A stretch of DNA of 64,000 nt from Melastoma dodecandrum (GCA_029817715.1 JARUPY010000292.1:2634001-2698000); one strand, 5' to 3'. Shown: positions 1 to 8,296, counted from the first letter of the stretch. The notes: a model not told the origin generated them from the sequence alone. Numbers and translations: made by a program.

Positions 1-89
1 CGAACCTTCGCCGCGAAGCCTTCGCCGACCGGGGTCGCAGGGCGGGAAGACCATCGGGGTTCGGCGCACCGCGGGCTTCGCACGGGGCC

Positions 90-206
90 TTACACGAAGT
101 GCGGCGGCAGGATCATGGCCTGGACGTGCACGATCAGGCTGAACGCCATGGCCGCCGTCACGACGGCGTCCACGAGGCGGCCGGTCACCGAATTCGGTCT
201 CGTCAT
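90..206 (-). CDS. Small hydrophobic peptide (38 aa), hypothetical
   Basis: A short frame of 38 codons starts with ATG at 204-206 and stops with TAA at 90-92. The product begins MTRPNSVTGRLVDAVV and continues as one hydrophobic stretch (about residues 13-34) that could be a single membrane helix. I recognise no family. It is supported only by its hydrophobic pattern and clean start and stop, so it may be chance. The neighbouring minus-strand genes to about 2.9 kb are also small and uncharacterised. Confidence 0.28.
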   Translation of the reverse strand: MTRPNSVTGRLVDAVVTAAMAFSLIVHVQAMILPPHFV

Positions 207-346
207 CGTGCGCAGTCCCGTGCGGCCACCGACGATCGGAGCCTTCGGAGCGAACTTATGGTCCAGCGCGATGTCACGCGGATTGCTTCGATTGTTGCAT
301 CGGCACCGCCGCGTCCTGCCTCGAAGGCGGCCCGCCCCGCGGCGCG

Positions 347-676
347 TCAGGCACGGCGGCCCGCTCCGCTGTGCCGGCTCGCTGCCGCGCCATGCACGCC
401 CGTCACGGTTCCGGATCGGCCGCCGGTCAGGCGGGGCGTACCTCGACCGTCCTTCCCCCGCGCGACCGGCTCCGCGCTGCCGAGCAGCGCCGAATTGACC
501 GCCCCGATCGGACGGTGGTCGCGCGGGAACCGGCCCGACACGACCTCTTCCAGGCTTTCGATCTCCGCGACCGACATCGACAGCCAGCCTGCGCCCGGGA
601 GGGCATCCTCCGGTTCCGCGCGGGCACGCTCAAGCCAAGCGGCCCGGTCGTTCCTGATCTCGTCGATGAAAGACAT
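347..676 (-). CDS. Hypothetical protein (109 aa)
   Basis: The first half (MSFIDEIRNDRAAWLERARA, then an acidic stretch) reads like a real soluble alpha-helical protein. The C-terminal third, after about residue 60, is Gly/Arg/Ala-rich and less convincing. I chose the ATG at 674-676 because GGGGAG lies seven bases upstream; an ATG 27 codons further up is in frame but lacks that site. No family is recognised. Either the last part is disordered or the gene is damaged near its 3' end. Confidence 0.42.
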   Translation of the reverse strand: MSFIDEIRNDRAAWLERARAEPEDALPGAGWLSMSVAEIESLEEVVSGRFPRDHRPIGAVNSALLGSAEPVARGKDGRGTPRLTGGRSGTVTGVHGAAASRHSGAGRRA

Positions 677-799
677 CGGCCGCTCCCCGCCATGGCGGCA
701 GATCAACGCCGCGATCCGGCACAGGTTCAGCGGCGCGCCGCTGTCCGGATCCTGCACGCGGCACCCGTCGGGTCAGCCGCGCCCGCGACGAGAACGGGA

Positions 800-1120
800 T
801 CACTGAAGGGAATGCACCTCCGGCACCATCAGCCGCCCCGCATCGAGCAGCGCGCGCACCTTGCGGGTGGCGTGCAGGAGGATGTCCGGTCGCGCGACCT
901 CGTAGGTGTTCTGGGCCGCGAAGCTGATCAGCGCCTCCTCGATCTGGCCCTCGATCTCGTCCATCAGGGCGAGTCCCTCCGCGCCCTCACGCCGCAGGTG
1001 TGCCCCCGCGAGCGCCAGATAGGCGGCACTGGCCAGCAGGAACGCGATGCCGTTCGCCTCCTGGGCGATGTCCGTAGGCTTTTCCATGCCGTCCGTATGG
1101 TCGCCCTGTGCCTTGTCCAT
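800..1120 (-). CDS. Hypothetical helical protein (106 aa)
   Basis: This is a small, mostly helical soluble protein. Residues about 13-75 (EKPTDIAQEANGIAFLLASA and onward) form amphipathic helices, followed by a leucine-rich end finishing VPEVHSLQ. Balanced amino-acid composition and strong GC at third codon positions support real coding. The start is uncertain: the ATG at 1118-1120 is used here, but a later in-frame ATG at 1085-1087 is equally possible, since neither has a clear Shine-Dalgarno site. I do not recognise the family and can assign no function. Confidence 0.55.
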   Translation of the reverse strand: MDKAQGDHTDGMEKPTDIAQEANGIAFLLASAAYLALAGAHLRREGAEGLALMDEIEGQIEEALISFAAQNTYEVARPDILLHATRKVRALLDAGRLMVPEVHSLQ

Positions 1121-1379
1121 CAACGACCCGCATTCTGCAGAAGATCGATACCTCGCTATGACTGCATCCAGGCGGCACAAAAACCCGAGAGGAATGCGTA
1201 CGACGATTATTTATTAGTCTAGCACGGCGGTCGCGCGGATCATGCGCGGGCGCATCTACTACTATCGGTTGCACTCAGGACGAGGCGACAGGAAGGCAGC
1301 GACCATGCACCCGGGCGTCCGAACGCGCGTCCGCGCCGTTCGCTTCGGATCCTCGGGCCGCGGCGCGCAATCCCCCGCC

Positions 1380-1553
1380 TCAGCGGTGCGGCTCCATGTC
1401 GATGACCGGGCCGCCCATGTCGAAGAACTCGTCCTCGTGCGGAAGAGCCTGCTCCAAGTCCGCGTCCTCCCGCCGTCCGAACGGCACGAGCGACGACATG
1501 GCTCCGAGGCAGAGTGCTCCGGCGAAGAAGGCAACCAGTACGGCGATGCTCAT
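1380..1553 (-). CDS. Small single-pass membrane protein (57 aa), hypothetical
   Basis: The protein starts MSIAVLVAFFAGALCLGAMS, one hydrophobic helix, followed by a charged acidic tail (residues about 26-57) with several Glu and Asp residues. This layout, a short N-terminal anchor with an acidic cytoplasmic tail, is common among uncharacterised small proteins of this group. The internal ATG was chosen because the helix then begins directly at the N-terminus; an upstream in-frame ATG would add 11 residues. No family is recognised. Confidence 0.52.
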   Translation of the reverse strand: MSIAVLVAFFAGALCLGAMSSLVPFGRREDADLEQALPHEDEFFDMGGPVIDMEPHR

Positions 1554-1647
1554 GACGGAACACTCGGGCGCAGCGTGCAGCCGCATCAGGCACCGTTAAG
1601 ATTAAGACCGGGTTCCCAACTCGTGCAATCGGAATTCCCGGCGCGGT

Positions 1648-2148
1648 TCACCGCCCGGACGACGGCACCTTATCCTGCTGACGGTCGACCTCGCCGCGCA
1701 CGCCGCGGCCGGCCATCAGGATCTCGGCCATGAAGGCGCTGATCGCCGCGACCGTGCAGATCAGGGCCGCGCCGAAGCAGGCGAACAGGACCGACGCGGC
1801 GGCGCCGTCGCGCAGTGCCCCGACGAACAGCGTCAGCACGGCGAGGCCGATCAGGCAGCTTCCGAGCGAGGCCAGGGCGACGGCCACGTCGAGCACGAAG
1901 GAGCGCCGCCGCAGGAAGGTCAGCCGGCGGGACAGGCGCGCGGCCTCGGCGCTCGTCACCTGCGCCTGCGCGATCTTGGCGACCTCCGCCGAAAGGGCAT
2001 CCACCTTGTCGGCGATCCGGCCGAGGCGGGTGGAGAATACGTTGAGCAGCGTCGCGAGCGCCGAGAGCAGGAAGGCGGGGGCGAGCGCCACCTGGATGAT
2101 GTGCGCGATGCTGTCGGGCTCGGTGGAGCTGAGCGAGAAGCCGAACAT
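1648..2148 (-). CDS. DUF2721 family membrane protein
   Basis: This 166-aa protein has the plan of the DUF2721 family: a hydrophobic segment near residues 18-38 (HIIQVALAPAFLLSALATLL), a helical charged region carrying an RLGRIADK-type motif (about 41-75), an Arg-rich LTFLRRRSF segment, and two further membrane helices (about 85-108 and 118-143). Family members are inner-membrane proteins of unknown function. The length matches the family. It stands among small hypothetical genes on the same strand and nothing nearby suggests a partner. Confidence 0.82.
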   Translation of the reverse strand: MFGFSLSSTEPDSIAHIIQVALAPAFLLSALATLLNVFSTRLGRIADKVDALSAEVAKIAQAQVTSAEAARLSRRLTFLRRRSFVLDVAVALASLGSCLIGLAVLTLFVGALRDGAAASVLFACFGAALICTVAAISAFMAEILMAGRGVRGEVDRQQDKVPSSGR

Positions 2149-2258
2149 CGCCGCGCTATCGCCTCGCCGCGCGGGTCACCACGGGCGTCCGTCCGGGCGC
2201 AACCCGGCCGCCGGCGGCCGCGCTTCGCAGGAGGTGGCGGTCCGGGCAGAGGTGCCGA

Positions 2259-2411
2259 TCACCGGAGCCTCCAGACCCGCGGCCGGGTGCCGACGCGGGC
2301 GAGCGCGTCGCAGGCGACGCCGAGCGGGGTCCCGTCGGCCAGGACGGCGATACCGATCCCGGTCCAGGCCGCGAGAAGGGCCAGCATCGACAGCAGCGCG
2401 ATCGGATTCAT
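2259..2411 (-). CDS. Small membrane protein (50 aa), hypothetical
   Basis: A short frame begins MNPIALLSMLALLAAWTGIG. It encodes one N-terminal membrane helix and a short basic tail ending RVWRLR. The ATG at 2409-2411 is preferred over an upstream in-frame start, which would add 28 Arg/Pro-rich residues that look untranslated. The gene sits 40 bases downstream of the next minus-strand gene and may share its transcript. No homolog is recognised. Confidence 0.45.
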   Translation of the reverse strand: MNPIALLSMLALLAAWTGIGIAVLADGTPLGVACDALARVGTRPRVWRLR

Positions 2412-2451
2412 GCGGGTCTCCCGGGCTCCCGGCCGGCGGGCCTTCGCCCGG

Positions 2452-2922
2452 TCACGCGGGCGGGCGGGCCTGCGTGACGAAGGCCGAGGGCACATAGCGC
2501 CGGATGCAGGCCAGGGAAGCCGCGACCCCCGCCCGGCTCAGGAACGGGCCGAACACCACCGGCGCGGCACCGGGCGGCGTCGCCGCGAAGGCGTCGCCCG
2601 CGTCGATCCGGGCGGTCAGGCCGCAATCCCGGCCGGCACGGGCGAGCGCGGCCTGCGCGGCGGTCGTCCCCTCGGGTCCGATGACGCGCGACAGCAGGGG
2701 GCTGCGCGCCGTGCCGGCCAGGATCCACCAGCCGACCATATCCTCCTCCACCGCCCGGACCGCCCGGGGCAGGATCAGGAGCAACGGCAGGACCACGAGG
2801 GCCGGGACGAGGCGACGGCGCCGCCCGCGGGCGACCGGTGCGCCCCGCGGACTGGCGCCCGACGCGCCGGCCTCCGACGCCTGCACCGGCGCCCTGCCTG
2901 CCCCCCGACCGCTGACGTCCAT
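2452..2922 (-). CDS. Hypothetical membrane-anchored protein (156 aa)
   Basis: The N-terminal 38 residues are rich in Gly, Ala and Arg. A membrane helix follows (about residues 39-53, LVPALVVLPLLLILP), then a folded domain of about 100 residues with two cysteines (CGLTARI and SLACIRRYV). The topology suggests a periplasmic domain anchored by one helix. The spacing VVFGPFLSRAGVAASLACIR loosely recalls SPOR-type peptidoglycan-binding repeats, but the match is too weak to name. The gene lies 64 bases downstream of the nucleotide cyclase gene and could be cotranscribed with it. Confidence 0.5.
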   Translation of the reverse strand: MDVSGRGAGRAPVQASEAGASGASPRGAPVARGRRRRLVPALVVLPLLLILPRAVRAVEEDMVGWWILAGTARSPLLSRVIGPEGTTAAQAALARAGRDCGLTARIDAGDAFAATPPGAAPVVFGPFLSRAGVAASLACIRRYVPSAFVTQARPPA

Positions 2923-2986
2923 GATTGCCCCGTGGATGACCCCATCGCGGCTGCGCGGCCGGATTCGCGAACCCCACCCGCCGCCG

Positions 2987-4633
2987 TCAGCCCGCCGCAG
3001 CCGTTTCCAGAGCGCCGGGCTGCGGGCCCGGGGCCGGTGCGGCCGCCCCGGTCATGCGGCGCTCGACGGCTGCCAACGTGTCGAGCAGGCGCTTGCGGAG
3101 CCGGGCCGCGCCATCCGCCTCCAGCGCATCGACGTCGACGTAGAAATCGATGCCCCGCGCGTGCTCGGAGAACACCGTGTCCTTGGCCTCGTCCCGGGCC
3201 TCGGCGGTCAGATCGCCCTCGACGGCATAGGGGACGACGTCGCGGCTGATGCCCTTCATGCGGATCGGCTCCTGCGGGCTCGCCCGGACGATGTCGCTGA
3301 CCAGCGCGTAGGTCTCGTAGCTCAGGGTGATGCCGCCCGGCGCCGCGGCCGCCTGGAGCCGGGCGGCGAGGTTCGCCTCGGCGCCGATGATCGTGTAGTC
3401 CATCCGCTCGTCCGAGCCGAAATTGCCGACGTTGCAATAGCCGGTGTTGATGCCCATCCGGGCCTGGAACGGGCGCTCGATGCCGGCCCGGCGCCAGCGG
3501 GCGCTCAGCTGGCCGAGGCGCCGCTGCATCTCCAGGGCCATCCGGACGCAGGCCTGCGCGTCCTCGCGCACGCCCTTCGTCTCGGGATCGCCGAAGAAGA
3601 CCAGCATCGCGTCGCCGATGTACTTGTCGACCGTGCCGCCGTGCTTCAGCGCGATGGCGGTCATCTCGGTGAAGTACTCGTTCAGGAGCGCGGTCAGCTC
3701 CTCGGGCTGGAGCCGCTCGGTGGTGGCGGTGAAGTCCTTGATGTCCGAGAAGAAGATCGTCAGCTTCTTCCGCTCGGTCGTCACCGACACGTCCCGCTCG
3801 CCGCTGAAGATGCTCCTGTAGACCTGGGGCGAGATGTATTTCGCGATCTGGACCGAGACCGAGGCCAGGAAGCCGTTCGATTCGGTCAGCTCGCGGTTCA
3901 TCCGGTCGATCAGGCGGGACTGGCGCGCCTGCAGGAGCAGGACGGTGCTGCCGGCGAGCGCCGCCAGGACGAAGTAGCCGAGCAGGTACGTGAAGGCGAA
4001 GACGTTGGTGGCAATCGACTGGTGCAGCACGATCTCCTGGATGCCGCGGACGTCGCCGACCTTCCAGTCGGTCTTCGGGCTCAGGGGATGCGTGTTGTGG
4101 CAGCGCACGCAGGCCGATTCCATCCGGATCGGGGCGGCGATCCGGACCTGACGGTCGAAGAACGAGCCGGTGGTCTCGCTGGCGAAGCCCGATTGCGGAT
4201 GGGCGCGCAGCTCCGCGAGGGTGCGGGCCTCGAAGGCGTCGAGCTCGTGGGGCTTTCGGTCCTTGAACGGCAGGTCGGAGATGAAGCGGTACTTCACCGC
4301 CCCGTCCGCGCCGCTGATCCGCTCGCCGAGTTCCAGGGCGAGCGTCGCGGGGATCGGGATGGCGTTCGGCACGCCCTTGTAGTCGTGGGTCGTGATCACC
4401 CGCCCCGTCGCGCCGTTGACCGCCTGGACGACGTCGCTGGCGTAGAAGCTGCGCATCTGGTCGATGATCCGGGCCGTCTCCACCGCCTGCGCCTGGAGCA
4501 TCCGCTCGGACAGGCCGCGCAGGTCGAGCCAGACCGCCAGCGGCAGGCCGGCGAGGCCGAGGAGGATGGCCGCGACGAGGAGCGGCCCCATGATCCGCTG
4601 CTGCCACGCGGTCCGCTCGCTCACGCTGGACAT
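2987..4633 (-). CDS. Membrane class III adenylate/guanylate cyclase with DUF3365 (CxxCH) sensor domain
   Basis: This 548-aa protein would make a cyclic nucleotide from ATP or GTP. An N-terminal membrane helix (about residues 14-34) is followed by a DUF3365/Tll0287-type periplasmic region (about 40-185) containing CVRCHNTHP, a CxxCH covalent-haem motif, then a second helix near 190-210. The C-terminal cyclase domain (about 260-450) has both metal-binding aspartates in FFSDIKDF, the KYIGDAML loop, and RMDYTIIGAEANLAARL with the Asp typical of adenine recognition and the transition-state Asn/Arg. The catalytic residues look intact. The start at 4631-4633 is preferred because GGAG lies nine bases upstream; a GTG five codons earlier is the alternative. 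Redox or ligand sensing through haem is inferred. Confidence 0.9.
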   Translation of the reverse strand: MSSVSERTAWQQRIMGPLLVAAILLGLAGLPLAVWLDLRGLSERMLQAQAVETARIIDQMRSFYASDVVQAVNGATGRVITTHDYKGVPNAIPIPATLALELGERISGADGAVKYRFISDLPFKDRKPHELDAFEARTLAELRAHPQSGFASETTGSFFDRQVRIAAPIRMESACVRCHNTHPLSPKTDWKVGDVRGIQEIVLHQSIATNVFAFTYLLGYFVLAALAGSTVLLLQARQSRLIDRMNRELTESNGFLASVSVQIAKYISPQVYRSIFSGERDVSVTTERKKLTIFFSDIKDFTATTERLQPEELTALLNEYFTEMTAIALKHGGTVDKYIGDAMLVFFGDPETKGVREDAQACVRMALEMQRRLGQLSARWRRAGIERPFQARMGINTGYCNVGNFGSDERMDYTIIGAEANLAARLQAAAAPGGITLSYETYALVSDIVRASPQEPIRMKGISRDVVPYAVEGDLTAEARDEAKDTVFSEHARGIDFYVDVDALEADGAARLRKRLLDTLAAVERRMTGAAAPAPGPQPGALETAAAG

Positions 4634-5072
4634 CGGGCGCTTCTCCACAGCCGAACGGCCTGCCCGGGGCGCGGAGCCGCGTCGGCATCAGGCAGTTCCG
4701 GACCGGACATCCGGCCCACCGATTCGTCGGCTCAACGGGAGATTACTATGCGCAGGAGGCAGCCACCAAGAGCAGCGCTTCGAGCATCGCCTTCGAGCAT
4801 CACCTTCGAGCACCGCCTTCACGTTGCGGGGCCGCAGGGGTCCCGCCCGCGGCGAGCCCCGCCCCGGATGGATCGACCCGTACGGCCCGCCAAGCCGCAG
4901 CGGCGCGCCTCGGACGCTCGGACGCGGCCCCGAGGCCCGGCCCCGAACGCCCGGACGTTAATCTTAACGACATTCTCCCGCCGCGGGCAGGCTTGCGGAG
5001 CGCCCACCGCCAGGGTTTAACAAACGACGAAGCTTCCTGGTTGGTCCTGGGAACGTTCACGAGCGAACTCCA
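4634..5072. other. Gene-poor interval before orphan terminator
   Basis: No convincing protein gene lies between the cyclase start and the terminator at 5073. The lower-GC patch at about 4955-5050 (TTAATCTTAACGACATTC, then GGGTTTAACAAACGACGAAG) directly precedes that terminator. It could be a short transcript, but no promoter is clear enough to call. Confidence 0.3.
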
Positions 5073-5103
5073 GCCCCGTCCGCCCCGCGCGACGGGGCTT
5101 TTT
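5073..5103 (+). terminator. Strong rho-independent terminator without an upstream gene
   Basis: The arms GCCCCGTC (5073-5080) and GACGGGGC (5091-5098) are perfectly complementary over eight base pairs with a ten-base loop, and are followed by TTTTT. No plus-strand protein gene precedes it, so it may end a small RNA starting somewhere in 4900-5050. It could also end antisense transcription. Confidence 0.75.
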
Positions 5104-5298
5104 GTTTCCGGAAGCGGGCCGATACATGTCCTGACGCAGGTTAACCGTCATCCGCCCCGGGATGTGCTGTAACGCACCTCCATGCAGCGTCCCGATGGTC
5201 CTCGTCCGGGCTGTTGCAGCGTTGCACTATCGCGCGGGCACATCCTGAAGTTCCTGTCGCCCCGTACACATCCCGCCTAACGGGAGACAGAGGACCCG

Positions 5299-6135
5299 AT
5301 GATCAAGAAGCTTCTTCTCTCAAGCGCCGCCACGGCCCTCCTGACCGGCGTCGCCTCGGCCGCCGACCTGCCGCGCCGCGCCGCCCCGCCGCCGGTGTTC
5401 ACCCCCGTGCCAGTGTTCACCTGGACTGGCGCCTACTTCGGTATCAACGCCGGCTACGCCTTCGACGCCAGCGACCGCAACACCGGTAACACCTTCGCTA
5501 TCCCCTTCCCGTACGCCGCTCCCGGCACCGTCGCCACCTTCGGCAACCGCAGCCAAGACGGCTTCTCCGGCGGTGGCCAGATCGGCTACAACTACCAGTT
5601 CACCCCAGGCTCCGGCGTCGTGATCGGCATCGAGGCCGATGCCCAGTACCTCGATTTCGGCCGCAGCCGGAACCGGTCCATCATCACCGGCCCGCTGGCC
5701 GCCGGCTACTACGTGACCGACCCGCGCGGCCTGTCGAGCCTCGACTTCTTCGGCACCGTCCGCGGCCGCCTCGGCTACGCCTTCGACCGCACCCTCGTGT
5801 ACGGCACCGGCGGCTTCGCCTACGGCTCGGGCAGCGCCGACCGCTCGTTCGGCGGCTTCGCCGGCAACGACAGCTTCCGCACCGGCTACGCGGTCGGCGG
5901 CGGCATCGAGTACGCCCTGCCCACCGACTCGTTCCTGAACTTCTTCCGCTCCTCGGCCGTGACGCTCAAGGTCGAAGGCCTGTACGTCAACCTCGACCGC
6001 AACACCCGCAACCAGGGCGCGTTCGTCATCAACGCCGCCAACAACTTCCCGGTCGTCTACAGCGGCCTCGGTCGCCGCAACGACGAGTTCGCCGTCGTCC
6101 GCGCCGGCCTGAACTACAAGTTCGGCTCGTACTGA
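5299..6135 (+). CDS. Outer-membrane beta-barrel porin (Omp25/31-like)
   Basis: This 278-aa secreted protein begins MIKKLLLSSAATALLTGVAS with a typical signal peptide cleaved after ASA (about residue 22). A Pro-rich link follows (PPVFTPVPVFTWTGAYFG). The WTGAYFGINAGYAF start, the repeated alternating strands (RGRLGYAFDRTLVYGTGGFA; YAVGGGIEYALP) and the C-terminal FAVVRAGLNYKFGSY ending in an aromatic residue are hallmarks of the alphaproteobacterial outer-membrane immunogenic/Omp25-31 barrel family (eight strands). It forms a small pore or structural barrel in the outer membrane. The start is supported by AGAGGA upstream. It is monocistronic, with hairpins downstream. Confidence 0.93.
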   Translation: MIKKLLLSSAATALLTGVASAADLPRRAAPPPVFTPVPVFTWTGAYFGINAGYAFDASDRNTGNTFAIPFPYAAPGTVATFGNRSQDGFSGGGQIGYNYQFTPGSGVVIGIEADAQYLDFGRSRNRSIITGPLAAGYYVTDPRGLSSLDFFGTVRGRLGYAFDRTLVYGTGGFAYGSGSADRSFGGFAGNDSFRTGYAVGGGIEYALPTDSFLNFFRSSAVTLKVEGLYVNLDRNTRNQGAFVINAANNFPVVYSGLGRRNDEFAVVRAGLNYKFGSY

Positions 6136-6153
6136 GAACCCTCGCGGACCGCC

Positions 6154-6177
6154 CCTCCGCGCGAACCGGCGCGGAGG
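6154..6177 (+). terminator. GC hairpin after porin gene
   Basis: CCTCCGCGC (6154-6162) pairs with GCGCGGAGG (6169-6177) around a six-base loop, 19 bases after the porin stop. There is no U-tract, so it may act as an mRNA-stabilising 3' hairpin rather than a true intrinsic terminator. Confidence 0.45.
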
Positions 6178-6283
6178 GACGTCCCGGCCCTCATCGGACA
6201 TCCGTGAGGCCGCGGGGCGTGCCGCACATCCTCTCGACCTGAGCATCCCCAGCCCGATCAGACTGGCCGCTTGAGCCGAGACG

Positions 6284-6308
6284 CGTCCCGGGAGCCTCTC
6301 CCGGGACG
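6284..6308. terminator. Hairpin between convergent genes
   Basis: An eleven-base perfect stem, CGTCCCGGGAG (6284-6294) and CTCCCGGGACG (6298-6308), with a three-base loop lies between the converging porin and DUF5872-like genes. It has no U-tract on either strand. A role in ending both transcripts is plausible. Confidence 0.4.
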
Positions 6309-6341
6309 TCACGTCCTGCGTTTCGGGAGTCCAGGCCAGCC

Positions 6342-6893
6342 TCAGGCGTGGACGGCGTGCTCCAGCTGCGCCTTCGACATCTTCGACCGGCCCGGCACGT
6401 TCTGCGCCTTGGCCTTGCGCATCAGCTCGGCCTTCGTGGTGTCGGATCGACCGGTCGTGGTGCCGCTCTTGGTGCTCTTGGTGCCGCTCTTTGCACTGGC
6501 CTTGCGCGCCGCGGCGGCTTTCTCGGCGGCCGCCTTCGGCTGCTTCGAGAACTGCTTGCCCTTGGCGGTGTCGGCCCGCTTCTTGGCGGTGCTGTCGGCA
6601 TATTCCTTGTCGGTCAGCTTGGCGCGCGCCTTCTTGGGCAGGTAGCGCTCGCCGGTCTTGCCGCTCGCCTTGCCGGACTTCGTGCCCCACTCCTCGTCGG
6701 TCCATTGCTGCAGGTGATTGTCGGGATCCTTCTTGCCGGCATAGCCGCCGCCTTCCTTCTTGTATTCGGCGACCGCCAGCTGCGCCTTGCGGGCCGACCA
6801 TTGGCCCGGCTTGCCGCCCTTTTCCGACTTCGTGACGTCTTTCTTGACCTTCTCCCACAGCTTGGGATCGGTCTTCTTCGCTGTTCCCGCCAT
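6342..6893 (-). CDS. Basic DUF5872-like protein with C-terminal Rho-N/SAP-like motif
   Basis: This 183-aa, very Lys-rich protein begins MAGTAKKTDPKLWEKVKKDV. The first 95 residues (SARKAQLAVAEYKKEGGGY; WTDEEWGTKSG) match the plan of DUF5872 proteins. The middle is a low-complexity Ala/Lys/Ser stretch resembling histone H1-like tails, and the end (TKAELMRKAKAQNVPGRSKM) fits the Rho-N/SAP fold that binds nucleic acid. A DNA- or RNA-associated, stress-related role is inferred. The ATG at 6891-6893 was chosen because GGAG lies eight bases upstream; the ATG six bases earlier is only two bases from it. Confidence 0.8.
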   Translation of the reverse strand: MAGTAKKTDPKLWEKVKKDVTKSEKGGKPGQWSARKAQLAVAEYKKEGGGYAGKKDPDNHLQQWTDEEWGTKSGKASGKTGERYLPKKARAKLTDKEYADSTAKKRADTAKGKQFSKQPKAAAEKAAAARKASAKSGTKSTKSGTTTGRSDTTKAELMRKAKAQNVPGRSKMSKAQLEHAVHA

Positions 6894-6924
6894 CGTCATG
6901 TCTCCGAATAAAGATTTCGCAGAC

Positions 6925-6949
6925 AACACGAGGCCTGCCGCTCTGTTCC
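6925..6949 (-). promoter_or_regulatory. Possible EcfG-type general stress promoter
   Basis: On the minus strand GGAAC (6949-6945) is followed after 16 bases by TGTT (6928-6925), close to the alphaproteobacterial EcfG consensus GGAAC-N16/17-CGTT but with one mismatch in the -10 element. It lies 32-56 bases before the DUF5872-like start codon, a sensible distance. Suggestive only. Confidence 0.3.
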
Positions 6950-7173
6950 TGCGGCGCGTTTGCCGGTCCGGACCGCCGCGGCGAAGCGCCCCCGAGCTCG
7001 GATGCGCCCGCCGGCCCGCGGGTCGGCCCTGAGGCTCGGCCGTCCGGCCGGGGGAGGGCGGATGAGGAACGCAGCCGCATGGCCGACGCGTCGGACGACA
7101 CGCGGTTCTCGAGAACCCGGTCGTGACCGAAATCCTGCCCACGGGCGCCAGGGCGGCGGCGGGCGCGCGTTGA

Positions 7174-7214
7174 AACAAGGGCGTCGGAACAAGGGCGTCG
7201 GAACAAGGGCTTGG
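7174..7214. repeat. 14-bp direct tandem repeat, about three copies
   Basis: The unit AACAAGGGCGTCGG occurs twice exactly (7174-7187, 7188-7201), with a partial third copy AACAAGGGCTTGG (7202-7214). It is in the noncoding interval upstream of the DUF5872-like gene; no function is apparent. The rest of 6950-7372 shows nothing else. Confidence 0.7.
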
Positions 7215-7372
7215 AGCCGCGCCCAGCGCGGGGTCCGCGGGCGTCGCGGCGCACCCGAATGTTTGTTTCCAGACAATTATAGCCCAGGTCACCCTTCATT
7301 CAGGGCCGATGATCGATGGACCCGCGCCGCGCGCGGGACCACCCGGCGCGAACCCGAACAGAAGGTCAGATC

Positions 7373-7642
7373 ATGATGCACGTGAAGATGCTCGCGGCCG
7401 CCGCGGCCGTCGTCGGCGGGCTCGGCCTCGCCTCCGCCGGTGCCGCTCCCCTGGCGCCCCTCGGGGCCGACACGATCACCGGGCCGGCGACGGTCAGCAC
7501 CGTGGCCTTCGGCTGCGGCCCGGGCTGGGCCCCGGGGCCCTACGGCCGCTGCCGGCCGATCTACCGCCGCCCGCGCTTCTACGGTCCGCGCTGCTTCTTC
7601 CGCCCGACCCCCTTCGGACCGCGGCGCGTCTGCCGCTACTGA
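7373..7642 (+). CDS. Small secreted Gly/Pro/Arg-rich protein (GCGPGW motif)
   Basis: This is an 89-aa exported protein. The signal peptide is MMHVKMLAAAAAVVGGLGLA with cleavage near SAGAAP. The mature part contains GCGPGWAPGPYGRCRP, followed by a basic aromatic tail with RFYGPRCFF and RRVCRY. This Gly-Cys-Gly-Pro-Gly-Trp pattern occurs in a family of small rhizobial and methylobacterial periplasmic proteins of unknown role. The four cysteines could form two disulfides. The double ATG at 7373 lies downstream of AAGGTCAG; a more upstream in-frame start would disrupt the signal peptide. Confidence 0.72.
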   Translation: MMHVKMLAAAAAVVGGLGLASAGAAPLAPLGADTITGPATVSTVAFGCGPGWAPGPYGRCRPIYRRPRFYGPRCFFRPTPFGPRRVCRY

Positions 7643-7703
7643 GCCGGACACGCGCGGCGGTCGGCGCCGCCGAACCGTGACGCGCGCCACGGGCTGATCC
7701 GGG

Positions 7704-8163
7704 GTGGAGCACGGCTGCCTGCGCGGCCCCACGCCCGAGGCCGGCGCGGCCCTGCGCCGGATCCTCGCGGGCCGCGCCGCCGGCCACGGCGGCTCCCCCC
7801 GACTCGAGGGCGCGGGCGGACGCGGCTGGCCGCCGCCTGCGCGATCCCCGGCGCGTCCGACCCGGACGGCGCGGGCGCCGTGCCCTTGCGCCTCATCGAT
7901 CCCGCGGGCGCGCCGTTGCCGGAGCCGGACGCGCTCCGGATCCAGTTCGGCTTCACGCCCGCCGCGTCGGCCTTGGCGCTCGACATCCTGGCGCTCGACA
8001 TCCTGACGGGACACGATCTGACGGCGAGCGCGCGGCGGCGCGGGATCACCCGGAACACGGCGCGCGTCCACCTGCGTCACCTGTTCGAGAAGACGGGAAC
8101 CCGGCGTCAGGCGGAATTGATGCGCCTGCTGCTCCGTCCGCGGCCGCTCGCGCCGACGGGCGA
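7704..8163 (+). pseudogene. Decayed LuxR-family transcriptional regulator
   Basis: The segment from the GTG at 7880 carries a LuxR-type C-terminal helix-turn-helix: FGFTPAASALALDIL, then RRRGITRNTARVHLRHLFEK and TGTRRQAELMRLLL. The text expected before it (LRRILAGRAAGHGGS and so on) lies in a different frame between 7704 and about 7830, implying a frameshift near 7830. A 15-bp tandem duplication (7976-7990 and 7991-8005) repeats ALDIL within the first helix. No stop follows the HTH: the frame runs through an AT-richer spacer into the DUF1127 gene at 8297. The sensor domain is missing. It is probably non-functional. Confidence 0.6.
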
Positions 8164-8296
8164 CAGGGCCAAAATATTCACGCGCAGATCGATCGGTCGT
8201 TCAAACGGAGGATGCGCATGCCATAAAATACAGCGACGTTTTTCACGCCGAATACGGACATATTATCGATCTTTCGGCGCGGCGGAGACTGCATTC

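Noticed and set aside
371..1222. Long plus-strand frame of 283 codons
   Set aside because: It reads antisense to two better minus-strand genes and is Arg/Pro-rich, as expected from GC-biased noncoding frames.
2504..5020. 838-codon plus-strand frame
   Set aside because: It covers the opposite strand of the clearly identified cyclase gene; the composition is Arg/Ala/Gly-rich with no family match.
6154..6308. Possible attenuator or riboswitch between porin and DUF5872 genes
   Set aside because: Only simple hairpins between convergent genes; there is no leader arrangement for either gene.
7174..7214. Short tandem repeats as a possible CRISPR or iteron array
   Set aside because: Only about three adjacent 14-bp units without spacers, and no replication or cas genes nearby.
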